From Longimicrobiales bacterium (GTDB lineage Bacteria; Gemmatimonadota; Gemmatimonadetes; Longimicrobiales; RSA9): a stretch of 33,585 nt of DNA. The DNA is taken from contig DATHUY010000029.1 in assembly GCA_035461765.1 (NCBI GenBank), positions 1 through 33,585 on the forward strand, read 5' to 3'. Made by a program: the position numbers and the translations under genes. The notes beneath the pieces were generated by a model that saw nothing but the letters and a program-made list of their open reading frames with translations, was not told the DNA's origin and did no database searches. Below, piece after piece: positions 1 to 7,035 of this stretch (position 1 is its first letter; each line of letters opens with the position of its first letter).

Positions 1-1
1 C

Positions 2-109
2 TTCCTGATCCGGCAGCTCATGGATCAGGTGGAGTTCAACGAGCGCGGCAACTCCATCACGATGATCCTCCAGAGCCGGGCCGAAGCGCCGCGCACATCC
101 ATCGGCTGA
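2..109 (+). CDS. Anti-sigma regulatory factor (RsbW-like serine kinase), C-terminal fragment
   Basis: The gene enters from the left edge, so only its last 35 codons are present, ending at TGA 107-109. The visible residues include FLIRQLMDQVEFNERGNS, which resembles the C-terminal end of the HATPase domain in RsbW/SpoIIAB-type anti-sigma serine kinases (family pattern GRGLxLxRxLMDxVEFN..GN). Such proteins bind a sigma factor or phosphorylate a STAS-domain antagonist. The stop directly abuts the start codon of the next gene, a SpoIIE-type phosphatase, which is the enzyme class that opposes RsbW-like kinases. That context supports the call, although the catalytic part lies outside the window. 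Confidence 0.72.
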   Translation, partial: FLIRQLMDQVEFNERGNSITMILQSRAEAPRTSIG

Positions 110-1693
110 ATGAAGACGACCGTTCTGACAGACCTCACGCCGCTGCCGTCACCGGTGGTGGCGCTGCTGGATGCGTTTCGGGATGCGCATCCCGGTGCGG
201 AGCTGCGGCTGTGGGCCGAACAGACGGACGCACCGGTCTGCCTGTACCCGGGGTCGGACGTTCCCGCTGAGGAATGGGCCGCGGGCACGCGCCACCGTCT
301 GGATCTGAGCGATGGCCCTTCTCTGTCGCTCGAGGTGCGTGGCGATGACGGCGCGCAGATGGACCCCGGCTTCCTCGCCCACGCGCTCGGACAGCTGCTG
401 CACCACGAGCGCGAAGCACGCTCCGCGGCCCGCGAGCTGACGGAACGCTACGAGGAGATCAATCTCCTCTATTTCATCAGTGAGATCCTGGCGTCCGTCC
501 TCTCCGTGCCGGACGCGGCGGAACGCATTCTGGCGGAGGTCGCCGATGTGCTCGGTGCGCGGCGCGCGTCGCTCTGGGTATTCGATCCGGGCGACAACCG
601 CCTCCACATCGCGGCCGCGGTCGGTGAAGAAGGTCTGCGCGGGCCGATATCGGTGGATGATCGTGAATCGGCGACGGCGTGGGTGTTCCGGGAGCGGCAG
701 TCGCTCAACCTGGAGCGTGGCGCACTGCTGCCCACGGTGCCGCGGCTGGAGCCGCGGCCGAGCGGCCGCGAGGCCTTCCTGTCCGTGCCGATCAACTACA
801 CCCCGCCGAACGGCACGACACGTACCGTCGGCGTCATCACGCTGGTCGGTCGGCGAACGAACGTGCGATTCACCGCCGGCGATTCCCGCCTGCTGTCGGC
901 GATCGCCAGCCAGATCGGCGCAGCGCTCGAGACCCAGCGGCTCGTGCGCGACAGCCTGCGGCAGGAGCGGCTCATGCGCGAGCTCGAGCTTGCGCATGAC
1001 CTCCAGCTCAAGCTCCTGCCCGATCCCGATGCGTTCGAAGGACCGCCACAGGTCGCAGCGCGCTGTCTTCCCGCCGAGTCCGTCGGCGGTGACTTCTATC
1101 ACCTGTTCCGCCTGCCCAACGACCGCGTCGGGATCATGATCGGCGACGTATCGAGCCACGGCTTCTCCGCCGCGCTGATCATGGCCCTGACCATGAGCGC
1201 CGTCGCCATCTATGCCCAGGAGTCCGGTCCGCCCGCCGAGGTGATGCGCCACGTGCACCGTGCACTCATCAAGGAGCTGGAAACGACGGAAATGTATCTC
1301 ACGCTGTTCTACGGCGTTATCGACCCGCGCGCCGGTCATCTCGTTTACGCGAACGCGGGCCACCCGCACGCGTTCCTCATCGGCGTCGATGGCAGGCGCA
1401 CGCGACTCGGTGCCACAGCGCCGCCGCTCGGTATTGCCCAGATGAGCGACTACGGCGAGGACACCATTGAGTGGAGCGCAGACGGAAGCCTGATCTGTCT
1501 GTTCACCGATGGCCTCACGGACGTGTATCCGGACGGCGGCGCCGGCGCGGGCGAACCCAGCCTCATCGCTGATGTCATCAGCACGCGCGACCAGCCGCTC
1601 GAGACGATTCTGAACCTCGTGTTCACCACGGCGCAGAGCGCGCCGATGACGACGCCCGCGGACGACCGTACCGCACTGCTCGTGCGGGGATGA
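110..1693 (+). CDS. GAF domain-containing SpoIIE/RsbU-type PP2C serine phosphatase
   Basis: This is a 527-residue cytoplasmic signalling phosphatase with no membrane segment. An N-terminal region of about 125 residues of unclear fold leads into a GAF sensor domain (about 130-280), a helical linker (about 285-305) and a SpoIIE PP2C domain (about 310-527). The metal-binding acidic motifs are all present: VGGDF (D328), GDVSSHG (D346), LFTDG (D467) and DDRT (D518/D519). NAGHPH also matches the family. Enzymes of this type dephosphorylate STAS anti-anti-sigma proteins and so release a sigma factor held by an RsbW-like kinase, the class encoded just upstream. The ATG follows the upstream TGA with no gap and lacks a clear ribosome binding site, which suggests translational coupling. 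The ligand of the GAF domain and the target sigma factor cannot be read from the sequence. Confidence 0.93.
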   Translation: MKTTVLTDLTPLPSPVVALLDAFRDAHPGAELRLWAEQTDAPVCLYPGSDVPAEEWAAGTRHRLDLSDGPSLSLEVRGDDGAQMDPGFLAHALGQLLHHEREARSAARELTERYEEINLLYFISEILASVLSVPDAAERILAEVADVLGARRASLWVFDPGDNRLHIAAAVGEEGLRGPISVDDRESATAWVFRERQSLNLERGALLPTVPRLEPRPSGREAFLSVPINYTPPNGTTRTVGVITLVGRRTNVRFTAGDSRLLSAIASQIGAALETQRLVRDSLRQERLMRELELAHDLQLKLLPDPDAFEGPPQVAARCLPAESVGGDFYHLFRLPNDRVGIMIGDVSSHGFSAALIMALTMSAVAIYAQESGPPAEVMRHVHRALIKELETTEMYLTLFYGVIDPRAGHLVYANAGHPHAFLIGVDGRRTRLGATAPPLGIAQMSDYGEDTIEWSADGSLICLFTDGLTDVYPDGGAGAGEPSLIADVISTRDQPLETILNLVFTTAQSAPMTTPADDRTALLVRG

Positions 1694-2538
1694 CCGCTCA
1701 CCGCGCCAGGAAGTCGCTCGGCCAGAACTTTCTCGTCGATGCCAACCAGCAGCGCCGCATCGTCGCCGCGCTCGACCCCACGCCCGACGACACCGTCATC
1801 GAGATCGGACCCGGTCAGGGCGCGCTCACGCGGCATCTCGCCGGATCCGTCGGTCGCCTCATTCTCATCGAGCTCGACCGCGATCTCGCGCCCGCACTGG
1901 CAAGGGAGTATGCCGATGCGCCGCACGTCACGGTCGTTCAGGCCGACGTGCTCGACACCGATCTGCGTGCGCTCGTCGGCGGCGACATGACGCACGTCAA
2001 GGTTATCGGCAACATCCCCTACAACATTACGACACCCATCATCTTCCGACTCCTCGAGCGCGACCTGCGGCCCGAGCGCATCGTGCTCATGATCCAGCGC
2101 GAAGTAGCTGACCGCATCCTCGCCGAACCCGGTAACACCGATTACGGCGCACTGTCCGTCGGCGTGCGCAGCGTCGCACGGGTCGAACGTCTGTTCCATG
2201 TGAGTCGCCGATCGTTCCGACCGGTGCCCGGCGTCGACTCTTCCGTCATTCGCATTGTTCCGATCACGCCCGCACCGCTCAGCGCGCGCGATGAGGATGA
2301 CCTGCGCGAGCTCACACGTGCCGCGTTCTCCTGGCGTCGCAAGCAGCTCCAGAAGACGCTCCGCGCCGCGCCAGGCTACGCGCTGGACGCCCACGCAGTC
2401 GCCGAGCTGGAGCGCCGCACCGGCATTCCGCTCCAGCAGCGGCCCGAACAGCTTTCGCCCGATGCACTCACCGCGCTGGCCCGCGCGCTTCGCGATGTGC
2501 GCGCGCAGAACGCCGGGGTGCAGGAGAGCGCTTCGTGA
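1690..2538 (+). CDS. rsmA: 16S rRNA (adenine(1518)-N6/adenine(1519)-N6)-dimethyltransferase RsmA/KsgA
   Basis: The 282-residue protein is a class I SAM-dependent methyltransferase that dimethylates two adjacent adenines in the 3' terminal helix of 16S rRNA during late 30S assembly. The start ARKSLGQNFL is the family N terminus. EIGPGQGALT (about 38-47) is the SAM-binding motif I, NIPYNIT (about 108-114) is the catalytic NxPY-type motif, and FRPVPGVDSSV is the conserved C-terminal segment. Length is normal. Its ATG overlaps the phosphatase stop by four bases (ATGA), and its own stop overlaps the next start (GTGA), so it sits inside a co-translated chain of signalling genes rather than beside the pdxA or surA genes seen in enterobacteria. 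Confidence 0.97.
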   Translation: MTAHRARKSLGQNFLVDANQQRRIVAALDPTPDDTVIEIGPGQGALTRHLAGSVGRLILIELDRDLAPALAREYADAPHVTVVQADVLDTDLRALVGGDMTHVKVIGNIPYNITTPIIFRLLERDLRPERIVLMIQREVADRILAEPGNTDYGALSVGVRSVARVERLFHVSRRSFRPVPGVDSSVIRIVPITPAPLSARDEDDLRELTRAAFSWRRKQLQKTLRAAPGYALDAHAVAELERRTGIPLQQRPEQLSPDALTALARALRDVRAQNAGVQESAS

Positions 2539-3155
2539 GCTCCGCACATCCCGACTGGAACGCAGTCCTCGGACATGAGCTGCGCACCCCCGTGGCCGCC
2601 ATCCTCGGGTATCAGGAGCTCCTCGAGGATGGTATGCTCGGTCAGATCCCCGCCCCCGCCGCGGAAGCGCTCCGCAGGGTTCGCTTCGCCGCCAGCCAGC
2701 TCATCACGCTCATCGACGCAGTCGAGGGAAGCGCCGACGGGCAGGAGCCCTCAGCTTTTCCCGTGCACGAGCTCTTCGATGACGCCATCTCCGCTGTCAG
2801 CTTCGATGCCGAAGGTCGTGGCACGCGCATCGAATTCTCCGACTCACCGCTCGAGCTGTACACACACCGCAACGATGCCTGTCGCGCACTCGCGCTCGTC
2901 CTGGGCGCGGCCATCAAGGTCACCCCCGGCGGCGTCCTGCACATCGCGGCCGGTGACAGCGCCGACCCGCACATCACCGTCTCCGGCGCCACCCTGGACG
3001 CCGTGCGCGACCGTCTCGACCCCGACCGGCCCCTCACCGGCGCCGGCCTCAGGCTGGAGCTCGCCGCAGCGGCGGCCGCGCGCATCCGCGGCACCGTCGC
3101 TCTGCTGGCGGATGGCACCGTTCGCCTCGTGCTGCCGCGGCTGCTCCTGTCCTGA
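2535..3155 (+). CDS. Histidine kinase-like protein with intact H-box and degenerate ATP-binding boxes
   Basis: The 206-residue protein opens with a HisKA phosphoacceptor segment, GHELRTPVAAILGYQELL (H14), of the kind that forms a dimeric helical bundle. The rest aligns with an HATPase domain but is eroded. At the N-box, where NAIKFTP is expected, it reads GAAIKVTP (124-131), with A125 in place of the magnesium-binding Asn and L121 in place of the first Asn. The DxGxG box is not recognisable near 148-155, while a G2-like TGAGLRLEL (168-176) survives. No sensor or membrane segment is present. The GTG start overlaps the rsmA stop (GTGA). It may be a phosphotransfer or dimerisation partner, or a pseudokinase regulator, rather than an active ATP-dependent kinase; I cannot name its partner. 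Confidence 0.78.
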   Translation: MSSAHPDWNAVLGHELRTPVAAILGYQELLEDGMLGQIPAPAAEALRRVRFAASQLITLIDAVEGSADGQEPSAFPVHELFDDAISAVSFDAEGRGTRIEFSDSPLELYTHRNDACRALALVLGAAIKVTPGGVLHIAAGDSADPHITVSGATLDAVRDRLDPDRPLTGAGLRLELAAAAAARIRGTVALLADGTVRLVLPRLLLS

Positions 3156-3184
3156 TTGACGTCGCCGAACATATCCCGTAGGTT
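3156..3184 (+). promoter_or_regulatory. Probable sigma-70-type promoter of the rex operon
   Basis: TTGACG (3156-3161) and TAGGTT (3179-3184) are separated by exactly 17 bases and begin one base after the stop of the preceding gene. The predicted transcription start, about 3191, falls inside the Rex operator. The promoter before the tRNA gene at 19887 has almost the same architecture (TTGACC, 17 bases, TAGCTT), which supports both calls. The -10 matches the textbook hexamer at only three positions, including the key first, second and last. Confidence 0.62.
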
Positions 3185-3188
3185 GGAC

Positions 3189-3206
3189 TTGTGAATGGTT
3201 TCACAA
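3189..3206. promoter_or_regulatory. Rex operator (ROP), perfect inverted repeat
   Basis: The site has the form TTGTGAANNNNTTCACAA, with both 7-base arms perfect. This is the known consensus for the redox repressor Rex, which leaves DNA when the NADH/NAD+ ratio rises. It lies across the predicted start of transcription, just downstream of the -10 at 3179-3184 and about 40 bases before the rex start codon, an arrangement expected for autorepression. An in-frame GTG at 3191 lies inside this operator, which argues against using that codon as the rex start. Confidence 0.88.
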
Positions 3207-3247
3207 TCCCGCAGGCCGCCCCAGAGCCGCACGACGATGAGCAGATC

Positions 3248-3928
3248 ATGAAGAAGGTGTCCGAGTCGACGGTCGCACGGCTGTCGGTATATCTGCGTCT
3301 GCTGACAGAGGTGGCGGCTGCGGGAGTGACGACGCTCGCGAGCGAGGAGCTCGCCCGCCGGTGCGGGACATCCGCGGCGCAGGTTCGCAAGGATCTCTCG
3401 TTCTTCGGCACGTTCGGGAAGCGGGGCCTGGGCTACTCGGTGCCGGAGCTGACAGCGGCGCTGCGCGGGATTCTGGGGCTGGAGCGGCGGTGGCGGGTGG
3501 CGCTGATCGGGGCGGGCAAGATTGGCGCTGCACTGATGGCGTACCAGGATTTCCGGCGCCAGGGATTCGACATCGTGGCTGTGTTCGACGCGGACCCGTC
3601 GAAAGTCGGGACGAAGTGGCAGGGTCTCATCGTGGAGTCGGATGCGGATCTGAAGCGGTCGTTGCAGGGGATCGACATTGCGATCGTGGCGGTGCCTGCG
3701 GAGGCAGCGCAGGGCGTGGTAAACCGGGTGACGTCGGCAGGCGTTCGGGCGATCCTGAATTTTGCGCCGACGAAGCTGACGGTGCCTGACGAGGTGACGG
3801 TAAAGACTGTGAACATGGCGCTCGAGCTGGAAGGTCTGTCGTATGCGCTGGTGAATTCGACGCGGGGGACGCGTCGAGTGACGTCGCGTCCGGCAGCGTC
3901 ACGGGGTGGGGGACAGCGGGATGAGTGA
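3248..3928 (+). CDS. rex: Redox-sensing transcriptional repressor Rex
   Basis: The 226-residue repressor senses the NADH/NAD+ ratio. The N-terminal winged helix (about 1-80) contains KKVSESTVARLSVYLRLL and RKDLSFFGTFGKRGLGY, which carry the DNA-recognition helix and wing of Rex. A Rossmann fold follows with GAGKIGAALM (about 91-100) for the dinucleotide. The C-terminal helix (VNMALELEGLSYAL) matches the domain-swap dimer helix. I chose ATG 3248 because family members begin MKK.S.ST; the longer frame from GTG 3191 would place 19 non-conserved residues before it and start within the operator. The last bases overlap the next gene by eight. The perfect operator upstream predicts that rex and the three downstream genes respond to redox state. 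Confidence 0.95.
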   Translation: MKKVSESTVARLSVYLRLLTEVAAAGVTTLASEELARRCGTSAAQVRKDLSFFGTFGKRGLGYSVPELTAALRGILGLERRWRVALIGAGKIGAALMAYQDFRRQGFDIVAVFDADPSKVGTKWQGLIVESDADLKRSLQGIDIAIVAVPAEAAQGVVNRVTSAGVRAILNFAPTKLTVPDEVTVKTVNMALELEGLSYALVNSTRGTRRVTSRPAASRGGGQRDE

Positions 3929-5162
3929 GCGGGTTGGGGTTACATCGGAGATCGGCGCGCTGAGGGCGGTGGTGTGCCACACGCCAGGACCGGAGCTGCT
4001 GGCGGTGACGCCGACGAACCGGGAAGACTTTCTGTACGATGACATCATCGATCTGGATCAGGCGCGGCGTGAGCATCATCGGTTCAAGGCATTGCTGTCG
4101 CGGTTCTCGGAAGTGTACGAGGTGCGCGAGCTGCTGGAGGAGATCTTCGACCGGCCGGAAGTGCGACCGTTCCTTATCGAGCGGGTGATGGACGTGGCGC
4201 GCTCCGAGCCGCTGGCGCGTCACCTGATGGAGGTGCCGTCGGCCGACCTGGTGTCTCTGTTCATCGAGGGCCGTGCGGTGGAGGGCGGAGCGCTGCAGCA
4301 GCTGCTCAATGTGCAGGCGTACGAGCTGCCGCCGCTGCCGAACCTGTTTTTCACGCGCGACGCCAGCATGGTGGCGGGCGATGGCGTGATCATCGGGTCG
4401 ATGCGCTACAACGTGCGGTGGACGGAGGAGATCCTGATGAAGGCGCTCTTTCAGTATCACCCGCTGCTGGAGAACAGCGGCCTGGTGTATGACGGCAGCG
4501 AGGAGCGTCGCGCGGGCTACACGATGGAAGGCGGCGACGTGCACATCCTGCGTCGCGACCTGGCGCTGATCGGGATGTCGGAGCGTTCGAGTCCCGGCGC
4601 ATTCGACACGCTGGCCGAGCAGCTCATGACGAAGCAGGGCATCACCGATATCCTCGTGGTGGTACTGCCGACGGATCGTGCGATGATCCACCTGGACATG
4701 ATCTTCACAATGATCGATCGTGACCATTGCGTGGTGTTCCCGCCGAACTTCGTGGGCCCGACGCGGAGCCCGGTGCTGCATCTGAAGGCGGGCAAGAAAG
4801 GCATGCGCGAGATGCCGAACCTGTTCGCGGCGCTGCGGCAGCTGGACATGCCGCTCGAGCCGGTGTTCTGCGGCGGGCCGAAGCGAACGTTGCAGGAGCG
4901 CGAGCAGTGGTCGAGCGGCTGCAACTTCGTTGCGGTACGTCCCGGTCTGATCCTCGGCTATTCCCGCAACGAGGCCACGTACGACGAGCTGAAGCGCGAG
5001 GCCGGCTACCGCATCGTCAAGGGCATGGATTTCCTGACGGGCGATACGGAGATCGAGGATGACGAGAAGGCCGCACTGGTGTTCGATGGCGGGGAGCTGG
5101 TGCGCGGCGGTGGCGGCGGGCGCTGCATGACCCTCCCGGTGCGACGCGACGAGGCGTGGTAG
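3921..5162 (+). CDS. arcA: Arginine deiminase
   Basis: This 413-residue enzyme of the guanidino-group-modifying superfamily should hydrolyse L-arginine to citrulline and ammonia. All catalytic positions of bacterial arginine deiminases are present with the expected spacing: D147 in FTRDAS, E203 in MEGGDVHIL, H257 and D259 in IHLDM, and the nucleophile C402 in GGGGGRCMTLP near the C terminus. Length is typical. ATG 3921, preceded by a G-rich stretch, is preferred over GTG 3906. It overlaps the end of rex by eight bases, so it is very probably in the Rex operon. The usual partners, ornithine carbamoyltransferase (arcB), carbamate kinase (arcC) and the arginine/ornithine exchanger (arcD), are absent from the window, so ATP formation from arginine cannot be inferred from this locus alone. 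Confidence 0.9.
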   Translation: MSERVGVTSEIGALRAVVCHTPGPELLAVTPTNREDFLYDDIIDLDQARREHHRFKALLSRFSEVYEVRELLEEIFDRPEVRPFLIERVMDVARSEPLARHLMEVPSADLVSLFIEGRAVEGGALQQLLNVQAYELPPLPNLFFTRDASMVAGDGVIIGSMRYNVRWTEEILMKALFQYHPLLENSGLVYDGSEERRAGYTMEGGDVHILRRDLALIGMSERSSPGAFDTLAEQLMTKQGITDILVVVLPTDRAMIHLDMIFTMIDRDHCVVFPPNFVGPTRSPVLHLKAGKKGMREMPNLFAALRQLDMPLEPVFCGGPKRTLQEREQWSSGCNFVAVRPGLILGYSRNEATYDELKREAGYRIVKGMDFLTGDTEIEDDEKAALVFDGGELVRGGGGGRCMTLPVRRDEAW

Positions 5163-5968
5163 GTCGCGCCGGCCGGTCGGGCGCCGAGGCGGCGCGGCGC
5201 CTGCAACTCGAGCTGCCCGGCCTCATCATAGACACGAGCGATGCCGCACGAACGGGCATCCGGATCCGCCTGGAGAAGGCGCCCGCGCGCGCTCGGCTGA
5301 CGGTCGAGCCGGTCGACTGTGCGGGCGCGACGCAGGACGACACACCGATCCGCTCGCTCGAATACGCCATCGTCGATGTCGAGACGACCGGTGGATCGTG
5401 GGCGTACGGTCACCGCATCACGGAGATTGCCGCGGTGCGGGTGCGCGGCGATGGCACGATCCTCGACGAGTACCGCTCACTCGTGAATCCGGAGCGGCCG
5501 ATCCCTGCGGTCATCACCGCGCTCACGAACATATCCTGGGACATGGTGCGCGATGCTCCGCGCTTCGCAGACGTGGCGCCCGACGTAGCGCGCGTGCTCG
5601 GCGGTGCCGTGTTCGTCGCGCACAACGCACCTTTTGACTGGCGATTCGTGAGCGCCGAGCTGCTGCGTGCCGGTGTGCCGCTCAGCGGCCGGACGCTCTG
5701 CACCGTGCGCATGGCGCGCAAGCTCGTGCCGGAGCTACGCAGCCGATCGCTCGATTCGCTCATCTACTTCTTCAACATTCCGATCGAGGCGCGTCACCGT
5801 GCGTACGGCGATGCGCGTGCGACGGCGGAACTGTTCCGGCTGCTGCTCGACCGGCTCGATGGGCTGGAGGTGACGCGCTGGCACGAGCTCCAGCAGCTGC
5901 TCGCGCGGCGCGCGAAACGGCGCAAGCGACAGGCGAATCCCCACTCCATCCCCGAGCCAGGCCCATGA
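5156..5968 (+). CDS. DEDDh 3'-5' exonuclease (DnaQ / Pol III epsilon-like)
   Basis: The product is about 270 residues. The exonuclease domain spans about 68-235 and carries all five catalytic residues: D74 and E76 in IVDVETTGG (ExoI), D161 in FVAHNAPFD (ExoII), and H214 and D219 in HRAYGDARAT (ExoIII epsilon type). It should remove nucleotides from 3' ends using two metal ions. The first 65 residues match no domain I recognise, and the C terminus (about 247-262) is rich in Arg and Lys, which could contact nucleic acid. The GTG start overlaps the arcA stop by seven bases; a later start is possible because the N-terminal stretch is not conserved. The clamp-binding motif of the replicative epsilon subunit is not obvious, so a stand-alone repair or RNA-processing exonuclease is more likely than the proofreading subunit. 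Confidence 0.85.
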   Translation: MVGRAGRSGAEAARRLQLELPGLIIDTSDAARTGIRIRLEKAPARARLTVEPVDCAGATQDDTPIRSLEYAIVDVETTGGSWAYGHRITEIAAVRVRGDGTILDEYRSLVNPERPIPAVITALTNISWDMVRDAPRFADVAPDVARVLGGAVFVAHNAPFDWRFVSAELLRAGVPLSGRTLCTVRMARKLVPELRSRSLDSLIYFFNIPIEARHRAYGDARATAELFRLLLDRLDGLEVTRWHELQQLLARRAKRRKRQANPHSIPEPGP

Positions 5969-6855
5969 CCGCTCCGCTCGTACAGACCCGGCAGCTCGGC
6001 GATCTGCGCATTCATGCAGTGCACGGCGGATCGCAGCACCTCGATGGCGGTGCCATGTTCGGTGTCGTCCCCAAGCCGCTCTGGCAGAAGCGCATCGCGG
6101 CCGATGAACGCAACCGCATTCCCCTCGCCATGCGCTGCCTCCTCGTCGAGACGACCGATGCGCTCGTGCTGATCGACAACGGCGCGGGCAACAAGGAGAA
6201 TGAAAAATTCATCGATATCTACGGCATCGACAACGCCGCCTCCGATCCGGACCGTTACCCCACCCGGATAGAGGAGGCACTCGCCGTGCTGGGCTTTGCC
6301 GCGGATGACGTCGACATAATGGTGGACACGCATCTGCACTTCGATCACGCGGGCGGCAACACGCGCAGGACGGAGGAGGGCACGATCGAGCTGTCGTTCC
6401 CGCGCGCACGCTACGTGGTACAGCACGGGGAGCTCGAATGGTCGCGCATTCGCAACGAGCGCATCCAGGCGAGTTACCTGCCGCACAACTTCGAGCCGGT
6501 CGTGGATGCGGGGCGGATGGACCTGGTGGAGGGTGATGTCGAGATCGTGCCTGGCGTCAGCGTGATGCGCACACCGGGACACACGCCGCATCACCAGTCC
6601 GTACTCATCACGTCACAGGGGGAGACGGCGTGTTTCCTGGCGGACGTCATCCCCACCTCCGCACATCTGCCTCTGCCGTGGATCATGGGCTATGACGTGG
6701 AGCCGCTGGTCACACTGGAAACGAAGCGGACACTGCTCGAGCGCGCCCGCGAAGAGCGGTGGCTGCTGGTGTTCGAGCACGACCCCGTGCGCGCGTGGGG
6801 GCGGCTGGATCCCGCCGAGGCGAGGCCCATTCTGCTTCCTGACGACGCAGACTGA
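5965..6855 (+). CDS. Metallo-beta-lactamase-fold hydrolase
   Basis: The 296-residue protein contains the binuclear metal site of the MBL superfamily: HLHFDH (H123, H125, D127, H128), H206 in TPGHTPHH, D227 in FLADVIP and H272 in FEHDP. No signal peptide is present, so it should be cytoplasmic. The segment MFGVVPKPLWQK near residue 31 is shared by a common subfamily of bacterial MBL proteins related to quorum-quenching lactonases and uncharacterised esterases, so the substrate remains open. Its ATG overlaps the exonuclease stop (ATGA), making it the last gene of the rex operon, and a hairpin with a short T run follows the stop within a few bases. Confidence 0.88.
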   Translation: MTAPLVQTRQLGDLRIHAVHGGSQHLDGGAMFGVVPKPLWQKRIAADERNRIPLAMRCLLVETTDALVLIDNGAGNKENEKFIDIYGIDNAASDPDRYPTRIEEALAVLGFAADDVDIMVDTHLHFDHAGGNTRRTEEGTIELSFPRARYVVQHGELEWSRIRNERIQASYLPHNFEPVVDAGRMDLVEGDVEIVPGVSVMRTPGHTPHHQSVLITSQGETACFLADVIPTSAHLPLPWIMGYDVEPLVTLETKRTLLERAREERWLLVFEHDPVRAWGRLDPAEARPILLPDDAD

Positions 6856-6861
6856 CGCGCA

Positions 6862-6889
6862 GCGCGGGCATGAGGCGGCCCGCGCGTTT
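6862..6889 (+). terminator. Candidate intrinsic terminator after the rex operon
   Basis: A perfect 8-base-pair G/C stem (6862-6869 with 6878-6885) closes an 8-base loop seven bases after the stop codon of the MBL gene and is followed by GTTT. The T run is short, so termination may be incomplete. The gap to the next gene runs to 7035 and holds no further supported signal apart from the ribosome binding site before 7036. Confidence 0.5.
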
Positions 6890-7035
6890 GGCGAATCCCC
6901 CGCGCCCTAGACTGACCGCAGGCCCCCGGGTATTATTCCCGCCCTGAGGCGGTACCGTGCGTTGACGGGCTGCCCGGCCGCTGCCGCGCCGCGCCATGGC
7001 GCGCACTGGAACAATGTCGGACCAAGAGGTGAGCA

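Noticed and set aside
149-1369. Minus-strand open frame of about 400 codons opposite the phosphatase gene
   Set aside because: It has no recognisable motif or ribosome binding site and mirrors the codon pattern of the plus-strand gene.
6888-6913. TTGGCG and TAGACT as a promoter for the thiolase operon
   Set aside because: The spacing is only 14 bases, and the first element overlaps the tail of the preceding terminator-like hairpin.
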